Positions 27,117 to 38,488 of a stretch of DNA of 64,000 nucleotides are shown piece by piece. The notes under the pieces were generated by a model that saw only the letters and a list, made by a program, of their open reading frames with translations, was not told the DNA's origin and did no database searches. The stretch spans positions 53,329-117,328 of the forward strand of contig NZ_JASJDK010000004.1 in assembly GCF_030065675.1 (NCBI RefSeq), in the 5' to 3' direction. Source of the stretch: Mastigocoleus sp. MO_188.B34 (GTDB lineage Bacteria > Cyanobacteriota > Cyanobacteriia > Cyanobacteriales > Nostocaceae). The position numbers and the translations under genes are program-made. How positions within the stretch are numbered: the stretch's first letter is position 1; every line of letters begins with the position of its first letter.

Positions 27117-27260
27117 TCTAATTTTTATTTTTGTTCCAGGCTCTAATTTTTATTTTTGTTCCAAGTTCTAACTTTTATTTTGTTCCAGGCTCTAATTTTT
27201 ATTTTTGTTCCAAGTTCTAACTTTGATTTTGTTCCAGGTTCTAATTTTTATTTTTATTCT
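27117..27260. repeat. 24-25-bp tandem repeat, about 6 units
   Basis: Units start TCTAA and end GTTCCAGG or GTTCCAAG, with two alternating variants. The last partial unit runs into the stop region of the phosphatase gene (27254). Confidence 0.9.
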
Positions 27261-28048
27261 AAAAAATCTTTAAACACAGGTACTAAATCTTTGCGACTCG
27301 TAACTAAAGTTGAAAATGAGCAATCGCTATAATCTGTACCTACGGACAGAGGAAAAGGCTCTGATTTTAAAGATACCCAGCTTCCACCAGCAGCTTGAAC
27401 AATTACCCACACAGCAGCAATGTCCCACACTTTTGGTGTCGCTTCAACTCCACCTAAAACCGCTCCATTAGCTACTGTTAAAAAGTTATAGCTAGCAACA
27501 CCCAACATACGAATTTTACAAGGAAAATCTTTTTTGAGTACTGAAGTACTGCGGGAACAAAGATTAAAAAAATGTTGGCTACTAGGTTCATCAGGACTTG
27601 TATGAATTTTTTCTCCGTTGCGAAATGCTCCAATCGGTATATCTAAACCAGACGAACCTTGCCAAAATCCATAAAATGCTTGGTCTAAAGTTGGTACATA
27701 CACGTATCCAAAAACAGGTGTTCCTTCATACAGTAAACCTAAAGAAATTGCCCACATTGGAAGACCGCGTGTGAAATTAGTCGTTCCGTCTAATGGATCG
27801 ATTACCCAACACCATTGTTTGGAAGGGAAAACTTTTTCTCCTTCTTCAGAAAGGATGCCATGATCGGGAAAAGTATTGGCGATCGCACTGACAATTTCTC
27901 GATCTGCCCATTTATCAGCTTTAGTAACTAAGCTACCATCAGCTTTGGCATCAGCTTGTACTCGACCGAAATCTTGCATTAACTGCTTACCGACTCTCAA
28001 AGCAGTTTTTTGAGAAAATTCAACAACCGTAGTCCAAAAATCAGTCAT
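27254..28048 (-). CDS. Inositol monophosphatase family protein
   Basis: Mg2+-dependent phosphomonoesterase; possible substrates are inositol-1-phosphate, histidinol phosphate or related sugars. 264 residues. Metal-binding residues: Glu68/Glu69 in LSEEGEK, Asp84 and Asp87 in DPLDGTTNF, and the Asp of WDIAAVWVIVQAAGG near 210. Signature 1 and 2 of the family are both intact. Soluble, no signal peptide. Single-gene unit with a minus-strand hypothetical gene 190 bp upstream. Histidinol-phosphatase activity is known for some cyanobacterial relatives, so assignment to one pathway is not safe. Confidence 0.9.
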   Translation of the reverse strand: MTDFWTTVVEFSQKTALRVGKQLMQDFGRVQADAKADGSLVTKADKWADREIVSAIANTFPDHGILSEEGEKVFPSKQWCWVIDPLDGTTNFTRGLPMWAISLGLLYEGTPVFGYVYVPTLDQAFYGFWQGSSGLDIPIGAFRNGEKIHTSPDEPSSQHFFNLCSRSTSVLKKDFPCKIRMLGVASYNFLTVANGAVLGGVEATPKVWDIAAVWVIVQAAGGSWVSLKSEPFPLSVGTDYSDCSFSTLVTSRKDLVPVFKDFLE

Positions 28049-28240
28049 GTGCTAAATAATGGGAAATTATGATATTGGATAAACTTTGTAGCGTTTAGAC
28101 TCAAAAGTAAGAAGATTCGACAATCGTAATGTAATATAAACCTTCACAATTATTTGTTTGTGGTTAACGCCAGGCTTGTGCAAACCACAGATGAATCATT
28201 TGAATTTTTTCCTTACCTCCAAAAAAATCAATATTCGACC

Positions 28241-28756
28241 TCAAAGCCACCTAGGATTATGATAAAAATGAATTCCACCGTGGTAGCTGTCAACTGCTTT
28301 AATCCCGGAGAATTCCACAGAAATAGTACAACCCGTGCTTTCAATAGTCCCATCACATAAGGGCTGCACGGCTGACCAATCGCAGTAATACAACGGTTCA
28401 CAAATATCTTGATATTTTGGCTCACCTAATTTATGCCAAATATCGTACTCGTTAAAACTTTTATCTTGGTATTCTGTGATTTCTTTATCTGGATCTATTG
28501 TTTTAGCTTCTCCGTAACAATGGAACTCCCAAATAATACCTTCCTCAAGCTTTTCCAACTCATCCACATCTACACAATCAAGCCAGAAGTTAATCTCAAA
28601 TAAGAAACTAGGAAATCGTGTTAAGCAGTCTTGTTCTACAAATTTAGTAGCACTTTCTACTTTTTCGCACAACTGTCTTAACTTAGGTAAGGCTTTTCTT
28701 CGAGCTATTTCTTCGTTATCGGCAATTAATTCATAAGAAATATTTAATACTGCCAC
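28241..28756 (-). CDS. Hypothetical protein, 171 aa
   Basis: Not recognised. A soluble acidic protein rich in aromatic residues and Cys (YYCDWSAV, SYHGGIHFYHNP at the C-terminus), without signal peptide or membrane helix. Regular secondary-structure alternation and a normal amino-acid mix suggest that it is genuinely coding. GTG start at 28756; no strong ribosome-binding site. It lies between the inositol-monophosphatase gene and the divergent CheB/CheR kinase gene (184 bp). Confidence 0.6.
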   Translation of the reverse strand: MAVLNISYELIADNEEIARRKALPKLRQLCEKVESATKFVEQDCLTRFPSFLFEINFWLDCVDVDELEKLEEGIIWEFHCYGEAKTIDPDKEITEYQDKSFNEYDIWHKLGEPKYQDICEPLYYCDWSAVQPLCDGTIESTGCTISVEFSGIKAVDSYHGGIHFYHNPRWL

Positions 28757-28940
28757 GGGCTAATTTTAACCTCTTCTAAAATATTTGCATGCATCAGATA
28801 ACCAGCATATAAAACTCTCTGTTCTCTAGGTGTTAGCTAGTTTAAAATAACTAATATTAAGTCCGCTATATTTATGCTTTGTAGCATCCATAGTTGCTAA
28901 TAAACAATTAAATTAGAAATAATGCAGCCCCATTTCTTAT

Positions 28941-31900
28941 ATGTCAAAAAGTGAATCTGGTTTCGGTCGCTCCATTCCCGAACGGGAGTATAACTTCTTT
29001 GTTGTTGGTATTGGTGCATCGGCAGGGGGACTCCGGGCTTTGGAGGAGTTCTTCGAAAATATGCCCACCGACAGTGGGGCTGCTTTTGTCGTAATTCAGC
29101 ATCTATCCCCAGATTTCAAAAGCCTGATGAAGGAACTCCTGGAACGACGCACCCGTATGGCAATATATCGGGTCACAGAAGGGATGGAGTTGGAACCAAA
29201 TTCAGTATATTTAATCCCTCCAGGTAAAAACCTGGTGGTAGAAAATCAAAAACTACATTTACTCGAACAAGAGGAAAGAAATCGCCACGGACTTAACTTT
29301 CCCATCGATATCTTTTTTGAATCTCTCGCAAAAAATTATGTGGATCGCTCCATCGGAGTGATTTTATCTGGTACTGGTAGCGATGGAACCAACGGTTTGC
29401 GAACCATTAATGAAGCTGGTGGCTTTGCAATGGTACAAGACCCAGCCACAGCCGAATTTGATGGAATGCCCCGTACTGCGATCGCAACGGGAGTAGTAGA
29501 CCGAGTTTTATCTCCCAAGGAGCTAGCCCAAGTGATCAATCAATTGGTGCGATCGGTTTATGCAAACCCTCCAGGGTTAATCCCAAAATCCCCAAACGAA
29601 TCGAACCAAGATCCAGTTACATTTCTTAATTCCTACAACTTACAACGGATTGCCACAATTCTCGCCCAACACGAACAAATTGATTTTTCCCACTACAAAA
29701 CTAGCACTTTGTCGCGGCGCATTCATCGCCGTTATCTAATTAGCGGTTGCAATCATCTCAATGATTTTATTTGCTTGTTAGAAACCTCTCCTGAAGAGCG
29801 GGCGATTCTCCGTCATGATTTGCTAATTAGTGTTACCCAATTCTTTCGCGATCGCCTTGCTTGGGATTTCTTAGAAACTGATGTAATTCCCCAACTAATT
29901 GCTCAAACTCAGCCGAAGGAGGAGTTACGCTGTTGGGTGACTGCTTGCGCCACAGGAGAAGAAGCATATTCCTTAGCTATCCTATTAGATGAAGCCGTAG
30001 CCAAATCAGACAAACCGGTAAGATTTAAAATTTTTGCCACAGATATTGACAAAGTGGCTTTGGAAAAAGCAACCCAAGGGATTTATCCCCAAACCATCGC
30101 CAATGACGTTAGTTCCCAACGTTTAGAACGTTATTTTGTTCGCAAAGATAATTCTTTGCAAGTGGTGCGCAAGCTGCGAGAAAAGCTATTGTTTGCCCCC
30201 CACGATCTAACTAAAGATGCTGGTTTTACCCGCATGAATTTAATTACTTGTCGCAATGTTTTGATTTATTTACAATCAGATTTGCAACAACAAGTACTAC
30301 GAAATCTTCATTTTTCTTTAGTTTCTAAGGGTGTTTTATTCTTAGGAGAAGCAGAAACTCTCGGTCGAATTGAACCTGAATTTAAACCACTCCATAAAAA
30401 AGGTAAAATCTACCAAAAACGCAGAGATATTAGATTAACTATGCCTATTAAGGGGATAGAGAAAAATTCTCGTCAATTTCTTCCCTATTCCCTACCTAAA
30501 AATCCAAATGAGAATCGTCTCGAGCCAATGCTAGATAAAGCATTTATTGCTTTTTTAGCTAAATATAAAGCGACCTGTTTATTAGTAGATCGAGAACATA
30601 AACTTTTTCACACTTTTAATGATGGAATTGAAGTTATAAAAGTACCTTCAGGTCGAACGACTACAGAAATTACAAAACTAATCATTCCCAGTTTACAATT
30701 ACCTTTAATTACTGCCCTTCACCGTGCAAAAAGAGAGCGCTCTGCAGTCTCTTATACCGGTATAAAATTAAATGAATTAGACCAATTAGATAAATCGGGA
30801 AAACAAACGGTTAATAATGTAAAACTTGAAGTTATCTATCATGAAAGTAATAAATTAGCAGATGATTTCTTTACGATTTTTATCCAAGAAGATGAGACTC
30901 CACAACAGTTTTCAGGGGAGCGCTTTGAAGCCGATGCCGAAGCATCACAAAGAATTATGGAATTGGAGTATGAGCTACAGCAAACCCGTGAAAATCTCCA
31001 AGCTGTAATTGAAGAACTTGAAACTACCAATGAAGAACAACAAGCAACTAATGAAGAGTTAACAGCTTCCAATGAGGAGTTACAAAGTACTAACGAAGAA
31101 CTACATTCAGTTAATGAAGAACTATACACTGTAAATGCCGAATATCAATCAAAAATTGAAGAGTTAACCGAATTAAATAATGACATTGATAACTTGTTGC
31201 GGAGTACGGAAATTGGCGTCGTCTTTTTAGATCGACATCTAAAAATTCGTAAATTTACTCCTGCAGCAACAGTTGCAATTAACCTAGTGGAAGCGGATAT
31301 TGATCGCCCATTAGAACATATTACCCACAACTTAGATTGCCACAACCTGATCGAATTACTGCGCTCGGTAATTGACAGCCAAAAATTATTAGATCAGGAA
31401 GTTAAGTTAGTCAAACAGGATTTTCACCTGTTGATGCGGATTAATCCCTATTTACTAGAAGACGGTAGATTGGATGGATTAGTAATTACTTTTGTTGATA
31501 TCCACGAACTTAAAACAATCCAAGAACAAATTCGTTTGGTCAATCAAGACCTGCAACAATCTCAGTCTCAATTACAACAACTAAATCAGGAATTGGAAGC
31601 CAGGGTAGAAGAACGTACCTTAGCTCTGCAGCAATCGGAAACTAGACTGAGGGCAATTTTAGAAACAACTTCCTCACTAATTTATCTTAAAGACCTTGAA
31701 GGGCGTTATCTTTTAGTTAATAAGCAGTATACAGAACTATTTCGTGTAACTGAAACTGAATTATTAGGTAAGAACACTCGGGATATTTTTCCTCAACACA
31801 TTGCTGAAGCTTTAATCGCTAACGATCGCCAGGTTTTAGAAACTAAATCAGTTTTAATATTTGAAGAACAACTTCCCATCTCCGACGGTAGCCTTCACAC

Positions 31901-34043
31901 CTATATTGCCACCAAAGCACCTCTGCTCGATGCTAATGGTGAAGTTTATGCTATTTGTGGGATTTCAACCGATATCAGCCAACAGAAACGAACTGAAGTC
32001 GAACTTAGGGAAAGCGCCGAACGGGAAAGAGCAATTCGTAAGGTCGTAGAAAAAATCCGCAAAAGCTTAAATTTACAAGAAATTTTCCAAGATACTACCG
32101 ATGAATTGCGGAAAACTTTAAAATGCGATCGCCTAGTTCTTTACTCTTTTAACTCCGATTGGAGTGGTGAATTTGTCGCTGAATCTGTAGTTGAAGGTTG
32201 GGAACCACTGTTGAGAAATACGATGCAAACGGGTTGGAAAGATACTTGTTTGCAGGAAACTCGAGGTGGTCGCTGTAATCAGCATGAAGCTTTTACCGTA
32301 AATGATATTCAGACTGCGGATTTGAGTGACTGTCACCGCGAAATGTACGAACAGATTCAGGTCAGAGCTTTTTGTATCACCCCAATTTTTCAAGGGGATA
32401 AGTTATGGGGGTTACTCGCTGCTTACCAAAATGAACTTCCTCGGGAATGGAAAGAAGGAGAAGTTCGCTTACTAAGCCAAACTGGAATTCAATTAGGTAT
32501 ATCCATCGCCCAAGTTGACTTATTTACCCAAATTCAAAACCAATCTTTGCAACTACAACAAGCAAAGGAAGCTGCAGAAACTGCAAATCAAGCCAAAAGT
32601 GCTTTTATCGCTCACACCAGTCACGAATTAAGAACACCCCTTAATGCCATTTTAGGATTTGCCCAGCTTCTCAAGCGAGAACCAAGTAATACTCCAAATC
32701 AACAACGGGGGATTGATGTAATTCAACAGTCTGGTCAGCATTTGCTAACCCTGATTAATGATATTCTTTACATTGCCAAAATTGAAGCAGGTAAACTTAC
32801 CCTAGAATTAAGAGATTTTATTTTACCTTCATTCTTAGATAGTTTAGTAGCCATTATTCGAGTACGTTGTCAACAGAAAGGAATAGAATTCCAATATCAA
32901 GTTCTGTCCGACTTACCGACAATAGTACGGGGAGATGAAACTCGTCTACGCCAATTATTACTTAATCTCCTTAGTAATGCAGTCAAATTCACTCCTACAG
33001 GTAAGGTTACTTTTAAAGTTGGCTATAGGAAAAATTTTCCTGGCGAAAACACATTTGAGTCAACAGCAAAGCATTTGGAAGAAGCGGTTGCAGATAAAAT
33101 CCGTTTCCAAATTGAAGATACAGGAATAGGTATTCCTATAGATAAATTAAAAGAAATCTTTCTACCCTTCTACCAGTTAGATCGTCATCAATCTCCCCAA
33201 GAAGGAACTGGACTGGGTTTAACTATCAGCCAAAATCTCGTCGAACAGATGGGTAGTCAAATTCAAGTTCATAGTATTTTGGGTGAGGGTAGTATATTTT
33301 GGTTCGATCTAGATTTTCCCACTGTAGAAACCCCCGTAGCGATTATTCCAAGTAAAGATTCCAATCTTGACATTACTGGTTATACGGGACAAAAACGTCA
33401 AATTTTAGTAATAGATGATTTAGATAATAATCGGGAAGTTTTAGTTAGTTTCCTTGCACCCCTTGGCTTTGAAATCATTGAAGCTAGTTCGGGAGCAGGA
33501 GCGATCGCCCAAACTCGACAACATCAGCCAGATCTAATCGTACTAGATTTAGTGATGCCAGAGATGAATGGTTGGGAAGTTACCCGAATCTTAAGACAAG
33601 AAGCAGGTTTTCAAGATTTACCAATTATAATTGTTTCAGCTAGCACACTTCCAGCCGATGAATCCCAGTGTTATGAAGTGGGAGCAAATGGATTTCTTGC
33701 AAAACCCCTAAATTTTGAGAAATTGCTGCAGATTTTAGAAGAGTATCTAGATCTAGAATGGGTCACTCAAAATGGTTCAACTCATTCCCTGCTGAATCAA
33801 AAATCAACACCAGTACCAACAGAAAGCAATGGTGAAAATATATCTTTAATAACCCCATCACCAGCACAATTAAATCAAATTTTAAAACTGGTAATGCAGG
33901 GAGACATCCGGGGAGTTTTATCCCAGATAGATTTTTGGGAACAGGAAGAACCAGAATTAGTTCCCTTTTTACAACAAATCCGTCAACTAGCAGAAGCTTG
34001 TCAGTTGAAAAAGCTTAAAGAGTTCGTTAGAAGTAGAATTTAG
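28941..34043 (+). CDS. CheB-CheR-PAS-GAF hybrid histidine kinase/response regulator, 1700 aa
   Basis: Giant cytoplasmic signalling protein. Order: CheB methylesterase (about 18-205; Ser27, His54, Asp148), CheR methyltransferase (about 225-495; [19 protein letters not shown]), acidic coiled coil of NEEL repeats (660-750), PAS (about 750-860), second coiled coil, PAS (about 895-1015), GAF (about 1040-1195), HisKA with His1228 ([10 protein letters not shown]), HATPase (N1346, DTGIGI), REC with Asp1536, and a Gln/Leu-rich C-terminal extension. The GAF domain has Cys1131-His1132 and Asp1101-Thr-Cys1103-Leu, the two-Cys pattern of DXCF-type cyanobacteriochromes, so bilin-based light sensing is likely. 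No membrane segment, no adjacent chemoreceptor genes. Confidence 0.92.
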   Translation: MSKSESGFGRSIPEREYNFFVVGIGASAGGLRALEEFFENMPTDSGAAFVVIQHLSPDFKSLMKELLERRTRMAIYRVTEGMELEPNSVYLIPPGKNLVVENQKLHLLEQEERNRHGLNFPIDIFFESLAKNYVDRSIGVILSGTGSDGTNGLRTINEAGGFAMVQDPATAEFDGMPRTAIATGVVDRVLSPKELAQVINQLVRSVYANPPGLIPKSPNESNQDPVTFLNSYNLQRIATILAQHEQIDFSHYKTSTLSRRIHRRYLISGCNHLNDFICLLETSPEERAILRHDLLISVTQFFRDRLAWDFLETDVIPQLIAQTQPKEELRCWVTACATGEEAYSLAILLDEAVAKSDKPVRFKIFATDIDKVALEKATQGIYPQTIANDVSSQRLERYFVRKDNSLQVVRKLREKLLFAPHDLTKDAGFTRMNLITCRNVLIYLQSDLQQQVLRNLHFSLVSKGVLFLGEAETLGRIEPEFKPLHKKGKIYQKRRDIRLTMPIKGIEKNSRQFLPYSLPKNPNENRLEPMLDKAFIAFLAKYKATCLLVDREHKLFHTFNDGIEVIKVPSGRTTTEITKLIIPSLQLPLITALHRAKRERSAVSYTGIKLNELDQLDKSGKQTVNNVKLEVIYHESNKLADDFFTIFIQEDETPQQFSGERFEADAEASQRIMELEYELQQTRENLQAVIEELETTNEEQQATNEELTASNEELQSTNEELHSVNEELYTVNAEYQSKIEELTELNNDIDNLLRSTEIGVVFLDRHLKIRKFTPAATVAINLVEADIDRPLEHITHNLDCHNLIELLRSVIDSQKLLDQEVKLVKQDFHLLMRINPYLLEDGRLDGLVITFVDIHELKTIQEQIRLVNQDLQQSQSQLQQLNQELEARVEERTLALQQSETRLRAILETTSSLIYLKDLEGRYLLVNKQYTELFRVTETELLGKNTRDIFPQHIAEALIANDRQVLETKSVLIFEEQLPISDGSLHTYIATKAPLLDANGEVYAICGISTDISQQKRTEVELRESAERERAIRKVVEKIRKSLNLQEIFQDTTDELRKTLKCDRLVLYSFNSDWSGEFVAESVVEGWEPLLRNTMQTGWKDTCLQETRGGRCNQHEAFTVNDIQTADLSDCHREMYEQIQVRAFCITPIFQGDKLWGLLAAYQNELPREWKEGEVRLLSQTGIQLGISIAQVDLFTQIQNQSLQLQQAKEAAETANQAKSAFIAHTSHELRTPLNAILGFAQLLKREPSNTPNQQRGIDVIQQSGQHLLTLINDILYIAKIEAGKLTLELRDFILPSFLDSLVAIIRVRCQQKGIEFQYQVLSDLPTIVRGDETRLRQLLLNLLSNAVKFTPTGKVTFKVGYRKNFPGENTFESTAKHLEEAVADKIRFQIEDTGIGIPIDKLKEIFLPFYQLDRHQSPQEGTGLGLTISQNLVEQMGSQIQVHSILGEGSIFWFDLDFPTVETPVAIIPSKDSNLDITGYTGQKRQILVIDDLDNNREVLVSFLAPLGFEIIEASSGAGAIAQTRQHQPDLIVLDLVMPEMNGWEVTRILRQEAGFQDLPIIIVSASTLPADESQCYEVGANGFLAKPLNFEKLLQILEEYLDLEWVTQNGSTHSLLNQKSTPVPTESNGENISLITPSPAQLNQILKLVMQGDIRGVLSQIDFWEQEEPELVPFLQQIRQLAEACQLKKLKEFVRSRI

Positions 34044-34077
34044 ACTCTAGCCAATCGCTGCTAATCCCCAATTCCCA

Positions 34078-36357
34078 TCACTCACAACGCCCTGAAGCCT
34101 GAAAACTTGGCGGTGTTGCTGCATCAGCAACAAGCATCACTTCTCCCGCTTTGTTGATTACCGCTCTCTGGGCTTGGACTATTTTATTAATGGGTTTATT
34201 AACAGTTTCACTAACAGTAATATTATTTTCAATATTATTTTCTATAATCTCTTCTTTACCTTTGCGTTGCGCGGTTTCCCTGGGTACTGAGTTGAGTCGC
34301 CAATCTTCCCATAGGTTTTGACGATCTAACACTGTGTTGGGTGAAGGTGGTAAACCGCCCCTTCCAATAATTATGAAGTGACTCTTACCTCTGAGAGCAC
34401 AGAAATCCCGGTTAATTAATTGACTCACATCGACCAAATTATCATTTACCTTGAGTAGATTTTGGTCGGGTTCTGCATCAGCGTTATCAATTGTGATGGT
34501 TCCACTTTCGCGATCGGTTGCTCCTGTTGCAGTGATATCACTGGTGTTTGGGTTTTCTCGATCTCGAGGTTCAATTCCAAAAATACCTTGGCTATTGAAG
34601 ATTCTGATATTACCACCACGAAAATCTCGGGAATTTGCTGTTATATCGCTATTTCCACTGCCAATGATAAAGCCATTTTTAGCATTAATTGTGATGTTAC
34701 CACCAGGGATATTAGTTCCCTCAGCGTTGGTGGTAATGCTGCTGTTATTGCGTAGGATTGAAAGTGGTGAATTGAGGGTGATATTTCCTCCGCCTCCTAC
34801 GGTGTTAGCACTGATTTTTCCTTTATCTAAAAGGATAGAGTTAGCGTCAACTGTAAAAGAACCTGCTTCTCCAAAACTTTCTATTTCCCCTAAAACAACA
34901 TTTTCGGGATCTGGTATCTGACTGTTTAGATTGATTTCAGCCCCATCCCTAACAATCAATTCCTTTGTGTTTATTTTCAAGTTTCCAGCACCTCCAGAAC
35001 CTTGAGTTGAAGTAAGTAAGCGACTAGCTGAAAAACCATCTGCTGAAGTTCCAATTAACACCACAGACTCAGAGGCATTTATGATCAAGTTTCCTCCTCT
35101 GCCTGTACCTTGTATAAATGGGGTATCTCTAGAATCACGTTTTCCTCCAGAGTTTACTGTAATTACAGCTCCGTCTTGGACAAGCAATTTGGTAGTATTA
35201 ATAGTAAGATTACCTGCATCTCCAGTAGCAAAACTTGCAGCAGATAGTACAGTGCTGCGGTTAGTTGTAGTATTAATCAATGCTACAGACTCAGAAGAAT
35301 TTACAATTACATTTCCTCCTTTTCCTTCTCCTAAATTAAATGAGTTTACTTGTGCGCCATCCCGAATAATTAATTGTTTAGCGGTTATCTTTAAATCTCC
35401 ACCATCTTTATTACCCGTAGTACCACTTAATAACAATACATCCTCACCAATAAGTTCTATAGAATGACCTTGTAACCGGATATTACCACCTCCTTGACCA
35501 CTGACATCAACAATAGATGAAATCAAAGATCCATCAAAATTTCGTCGAATAAATCTAATTTTCTTAAATTCTTGCACGCCTTCATACTCGAAAACCCAAC
35601 CTTGATTTGTCAGGTCCAGACTTACTAAACTATTCTCAGCTACACTTCCTAATTCAATTCGCCCCTCTGATGCAGTTAGATTTCCTCCTTGTAGAGTGAT
35701 ATCACCTCCTAAAAGTGCTAAAGTTTCACTGGTGGGTACTTGTAAACCAACAGGCTTTTCGAAAATATTAATTGCGCCATCAGGACTTGCTTGAGATTGA
35801 TTGTCAATGGGTGCAGCTTTTGCTCCGAATTGTAAGCCTATAGGAACATTGACCGTTAGCAAGGATTTAGTTTTAGGTTCCGTAGCGCTAAATTCGATAT
35901 CTTTAGCGAAATTGATACTACTAGCTGTACTCCCGACAAATGAACCGCCAATGTTTAGAGAAGCATTAGGACCAAAAATGATTCCGTTGGGATTGATTAA
36001 AAACAAATTTGCCGTGCCATTGGCACGAAGTTTACCATCAATATTAGAAACAGAATTTCCTGTAACTCTAGTAATAATATTTTGAATATTGATAGCATTT
36101 TTAAAGTCTGCTGTCACACCGTTAGATATGGAAAATTCTTCAAAACTGTGAAATAGGTTACTTCCTAGATTGGTTCCACCTTCAATAATCCTGACATTTC
36201 CCTGTCGTGTAACACGAGAGTTATTGGGTAGAGTCGTGTCTGGTATGATTTGAGCACTTGCAGAGTTTGCATAAAAAGCAACAATCAATAGCTCGCTTAG
36301 CATTACACTACTAATTGTAATTCCTAAGTCTTGAAACCAGTTCCAAAAAGTATTCAT
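34078..36357 (-). CDS. Filamentous haemagglutinin N-terminal domain exoprotein (TpsA-like)
   Basis: Secreted beta-helix protein, 759 residues. A signal peptide (about 1-35, ending NSASA) is followed by the TPS/haemagglutinin activity domain (about 37-160) with NLFLINPNGIIFGPNASLNIGGSF, characteristic of two-partner secretion. A Gly/Asn-rich repetitive region (about 200-640) should form a right-handed beta-helix. The C-terminus includes LDRQNLWEDWRL and a terminal Cys-containing end, common in cyanobacterial members. No TpsB/FhaC transporter gene is in the window. It is convergent with the CheB/CheR kinase, 34 bp apart. Confidence 0.9.
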   Translation of the reverse strand: MNTFWNWFQDLGITISSVMLSELLIVAFYANSASAQIIPDTTLPNNSRVTRQGNVRIIEGGTNLGSNLFHSFEEFSISNGVTADFKNAINIQNIITRVTGNSVSNIDGKLRANGTANLFLINPNGIIFGPNASLNIGGSFVGSTASSINFAKDIEFSATEPKTKSLLTVNVPIGLQFGAKAAPIDNQSQASPDGAINIFEKPVGLQVPTSETLALLGGDITLQGGNLTASEGRIELGSVAENSLVSLDLTNQGWVFEYEGVQEFKKIRFIRRNFDGSLISSIVDVSGQGGGNIRLQGHSIELIGEDVLLLSGTTGNKDGGDLKITAKQLIIRDGAQVNSFNLGEGKGGNVIVNSSESVALINTTTNRSTVLSAASFATGDAGNLTINTTKLLVQDGAVITVNSGGKRDSRDTPFIQGTGRGGNLIINASESVVLIGTSADGFSASRLLTSTQGSGGAGNLKINTKELIVRDGAEINLNSQIPDPENVVLGEIESFGEAGSFTVDANSILLDKGKISANTVGGGGNITLNSPLSILRNNSSITTNAEGTNIPGGNITINAKNGFIIGSGNSDITANSRDFRGGNIRIFNSQGIFGIEPRDRENPNTSDITATGATDRESGTITIDNADAEPDQNLLKVNDNLVDVSQLINRDFCALRGKSHFIIIGRGGLPPSPNTVLDRQNLWEDWRLNSVPRETAQRKGKEEIIENNIENNITVSETVNKPINKIVQAQRAVINKAGEVMLVADAATPPSFQASGRCE

Positions 36358-37160
36358 CTCGAATATTATATCCCTGTAGGGAAAATGCAGTGGCTATAAA
36401 CCACACTTGTACTAAAGTATATTCACATCAGTAGTTTAGATTTAACCTTTATCAAAAATTAATGTTAGATAACGAAGTTTTCCATTAATTCTATTACTGT
36501 CAAATCTAGATTAATACACAAAATTTTTCGTTTGACAATCATCAAAAACATTGTACACATGCACGCATACTTAGCTTTACAAGAAGTAAATAAATAGCCA
36601 AGTGTTTTGTGTTTTGGGCTCACATATTTAATAGACATACCTAATTGTAATACAAGGTTTATTCTATTTTAGTGGACTAATGCATTTGAGTGAATGTCTT
36701 ACATAAATCTTACTAGAAAGCGAAAAATGATAACTTGTGGTTCTTCAGTACCTGTTATGCCAAACTATTAGTTAAAAATCATAGATAGACTTCAAAATAA
36801 AGGTTTAAATACCGAAATCGTGTCAAAAGGTTAAAATGTTAGCTTTTATAGTCAATTTTCCTTGTACAGCCTAGTTTTCAGATTTTTAAATTAACTTTTT
36901 AGCATACTAAGTACCGAAGAGCCTAACTTGTTTATATCAAATAAAAATAATTTCCCTAAATAAATCAAGCCCAATTAATTTAGAACATAGGGCTTGCTAA
37001 ACAGTATGAATTTTATAAAGGTCCTTATATCATAATCAAATATATAGGAATCCGGTTTGATTCTTGAAAGAGTTTTTAGGCTTTAGGCTTGCAACATAAG
37101 CTTTTGAGTCTCAGTATATTTTCAAAATTCAAATATGATTCCTATATAATAAGAATCTTA
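36358..37160. other. Intergenic region with a long-spaced inverted repeat
   Basis: About 0.8 kb of AT-rich DNA holding the promoter of the exoprotein gene. TATATAGGAATC (37041-37052) is repeated inverted as GATTCCTATATA (37137-37148), just beyond the end of the small peptide gene. No coding frame is supported. Confidence 0.6.
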
Positions 37161-37445
37161 CTAACAATATGACTTGGGCTTACAACATAATTGACCATTC
37201 ATAATACAACAAACTAATAGAGTTATTTCCTCTCCAATAAATGTTTGTGAAACACTACTTGTAGACAATTCTTGTGTATTATTTATCTTGTTGATTTTGT
37301 CAACATTAATTACTACTGGAATTTCTAATTCTTCACCTGAAAATCCATATTTTTTGTATAAAGCACTGAACTCAGCTTGACTAAGAGTATCCTCCATTAA
37401 AACCACCATTTCTTGTCTGAATTGCTCTAAAGTTGCATTATCCAT
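37161..37445 (-). CDS. Small Cys-rich peptide with leader-like N-terminus, 94 aa
   Basis: Unknown; resembles a modified-peptide (RiPP) precursor in layout. The frame is open to 37538, but an AAGGAG lies 8 nt before the ATG at 37445, which fixes the start MDNATLEQFR. Residues 1-50 are acidic and helical (leader-like); 57-70 are Ser/Thr/Asn-rich; the C-terminus holds five Cys in a short span (Cys79, 80, 87, 88, 94: LLVCCIMNGQLCCKPKSYC). No N-terminal signal peptide. No lanthionine synthetase, YcaO, radical-SAM maturase or peptidase-containing exporter is seen within the window, so any processing enzyme would be encoded elsewhere. Confidence 0.7.
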   Translation of the reverse strand: MDNATLEQFRQEMVVLMEDTLSQAEFSALYKKYGFSGEELEIPVVINVDKINKINNTQELSTSSVSQTFIGEEITLLVCCIMNGQLCCKPKSYC

Positions 37446-38488
37446 AATATTTGCTCCTTGAATTAATCTTATTGGAAAACTTAAATTGCACCAATTTATA
37501 TAAAATTGGCTAATAGCAATAAGACAAAAATAAAACAATAAATACCCAACTTAAAACAAACCCACTATTAACAAGTAGGATAATTTATCACTGTAAATAT
37601 GCGTTAAAGCAAATTACAACTTCAAATACTATTTGAATTAGTTGAATATATAACCTATGAAAACTAGGTTTCAATTGTTTTTTGTCCCTTCAATAATTAA
37701 TAGGTATGACCATAATTAACTTATGCACCAATAATTCATACATTTATCTACCACGAGCAAATTTACTTTACTCGAAACGCAATTCATCTGTTAGATTGAT
37801 ACTTAATGTATTGCTCTTAGCTTTTATATACAAGAGTTCTAGGCTACATTTAGTCGTTCGGAATAGCTGAAATACAATAATTTAAATTCTGTCATGAAAG
37901 TTTGACAAAATTATTTTCACAGATTTTTTAGTACTAGTGTATTGTCACTATAAATTATTAGCTAAGTTTAGATTTAGCTACTATTTTTAGTATTATGATT
38001 CTGTCTGCGACAGAAAATATTAATTTAAGAGAGAAAATAAGTCTGTATGGGGTGAACAGCAATTAATGCAGTGGTATTTGGCGGAATATCGTTCCAGAAA
38101 AAATTATGTGTAGAAATTTTTCGTGTACAGAGATGCTAAAATCACCCCGTCATGTGAGTGTGGTGGGAAGGGAGGTAAGGTTTTGTTTTTGTACTTTGGG
38201 TTAATCGGAAGAAATTGTTTATCTGGTTTGATTGTTAATCACTAGGATTGGTGGAGTGTAAACCTGTATAATGATTTTTTTGTTGGGTTCCTTCACTTAA
38301 ACCCAACTTACTCGCTAAATTGACAAATCTTTATCACTTAATTTCTGATTCCTGTAGATAAGGGGAAAATAGATATCCATTTTTCACCCCATCCGTTACT
38401 AATCCTCCATCCGTTGTTAATCCGCATCCGTTACTACCTAATCCCCAATCACCAATCCCAAATCGCCAATCCCAAATCCCCAACCCCA
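37446..38488. other. Intergenic region with C-rich tandem repeats
   Basis: About 1 kb. The part from 38386 to 38487 has three CATCCGTTACTA-type units followed by ACCAATCCCAAAT-type units, ending at the DUF445 stop. A short frame near 38050-38115 reads WGEQQLMQWYLAEYRSRKNYV-like codons but has no start or length, perhaps a gene relic. Confidence 0.5.

Noticed and set aside
38050..38115. Short coding-like stretch ending in TAG
   Set aside because: Too short, without a start; at most a relic of a gene.
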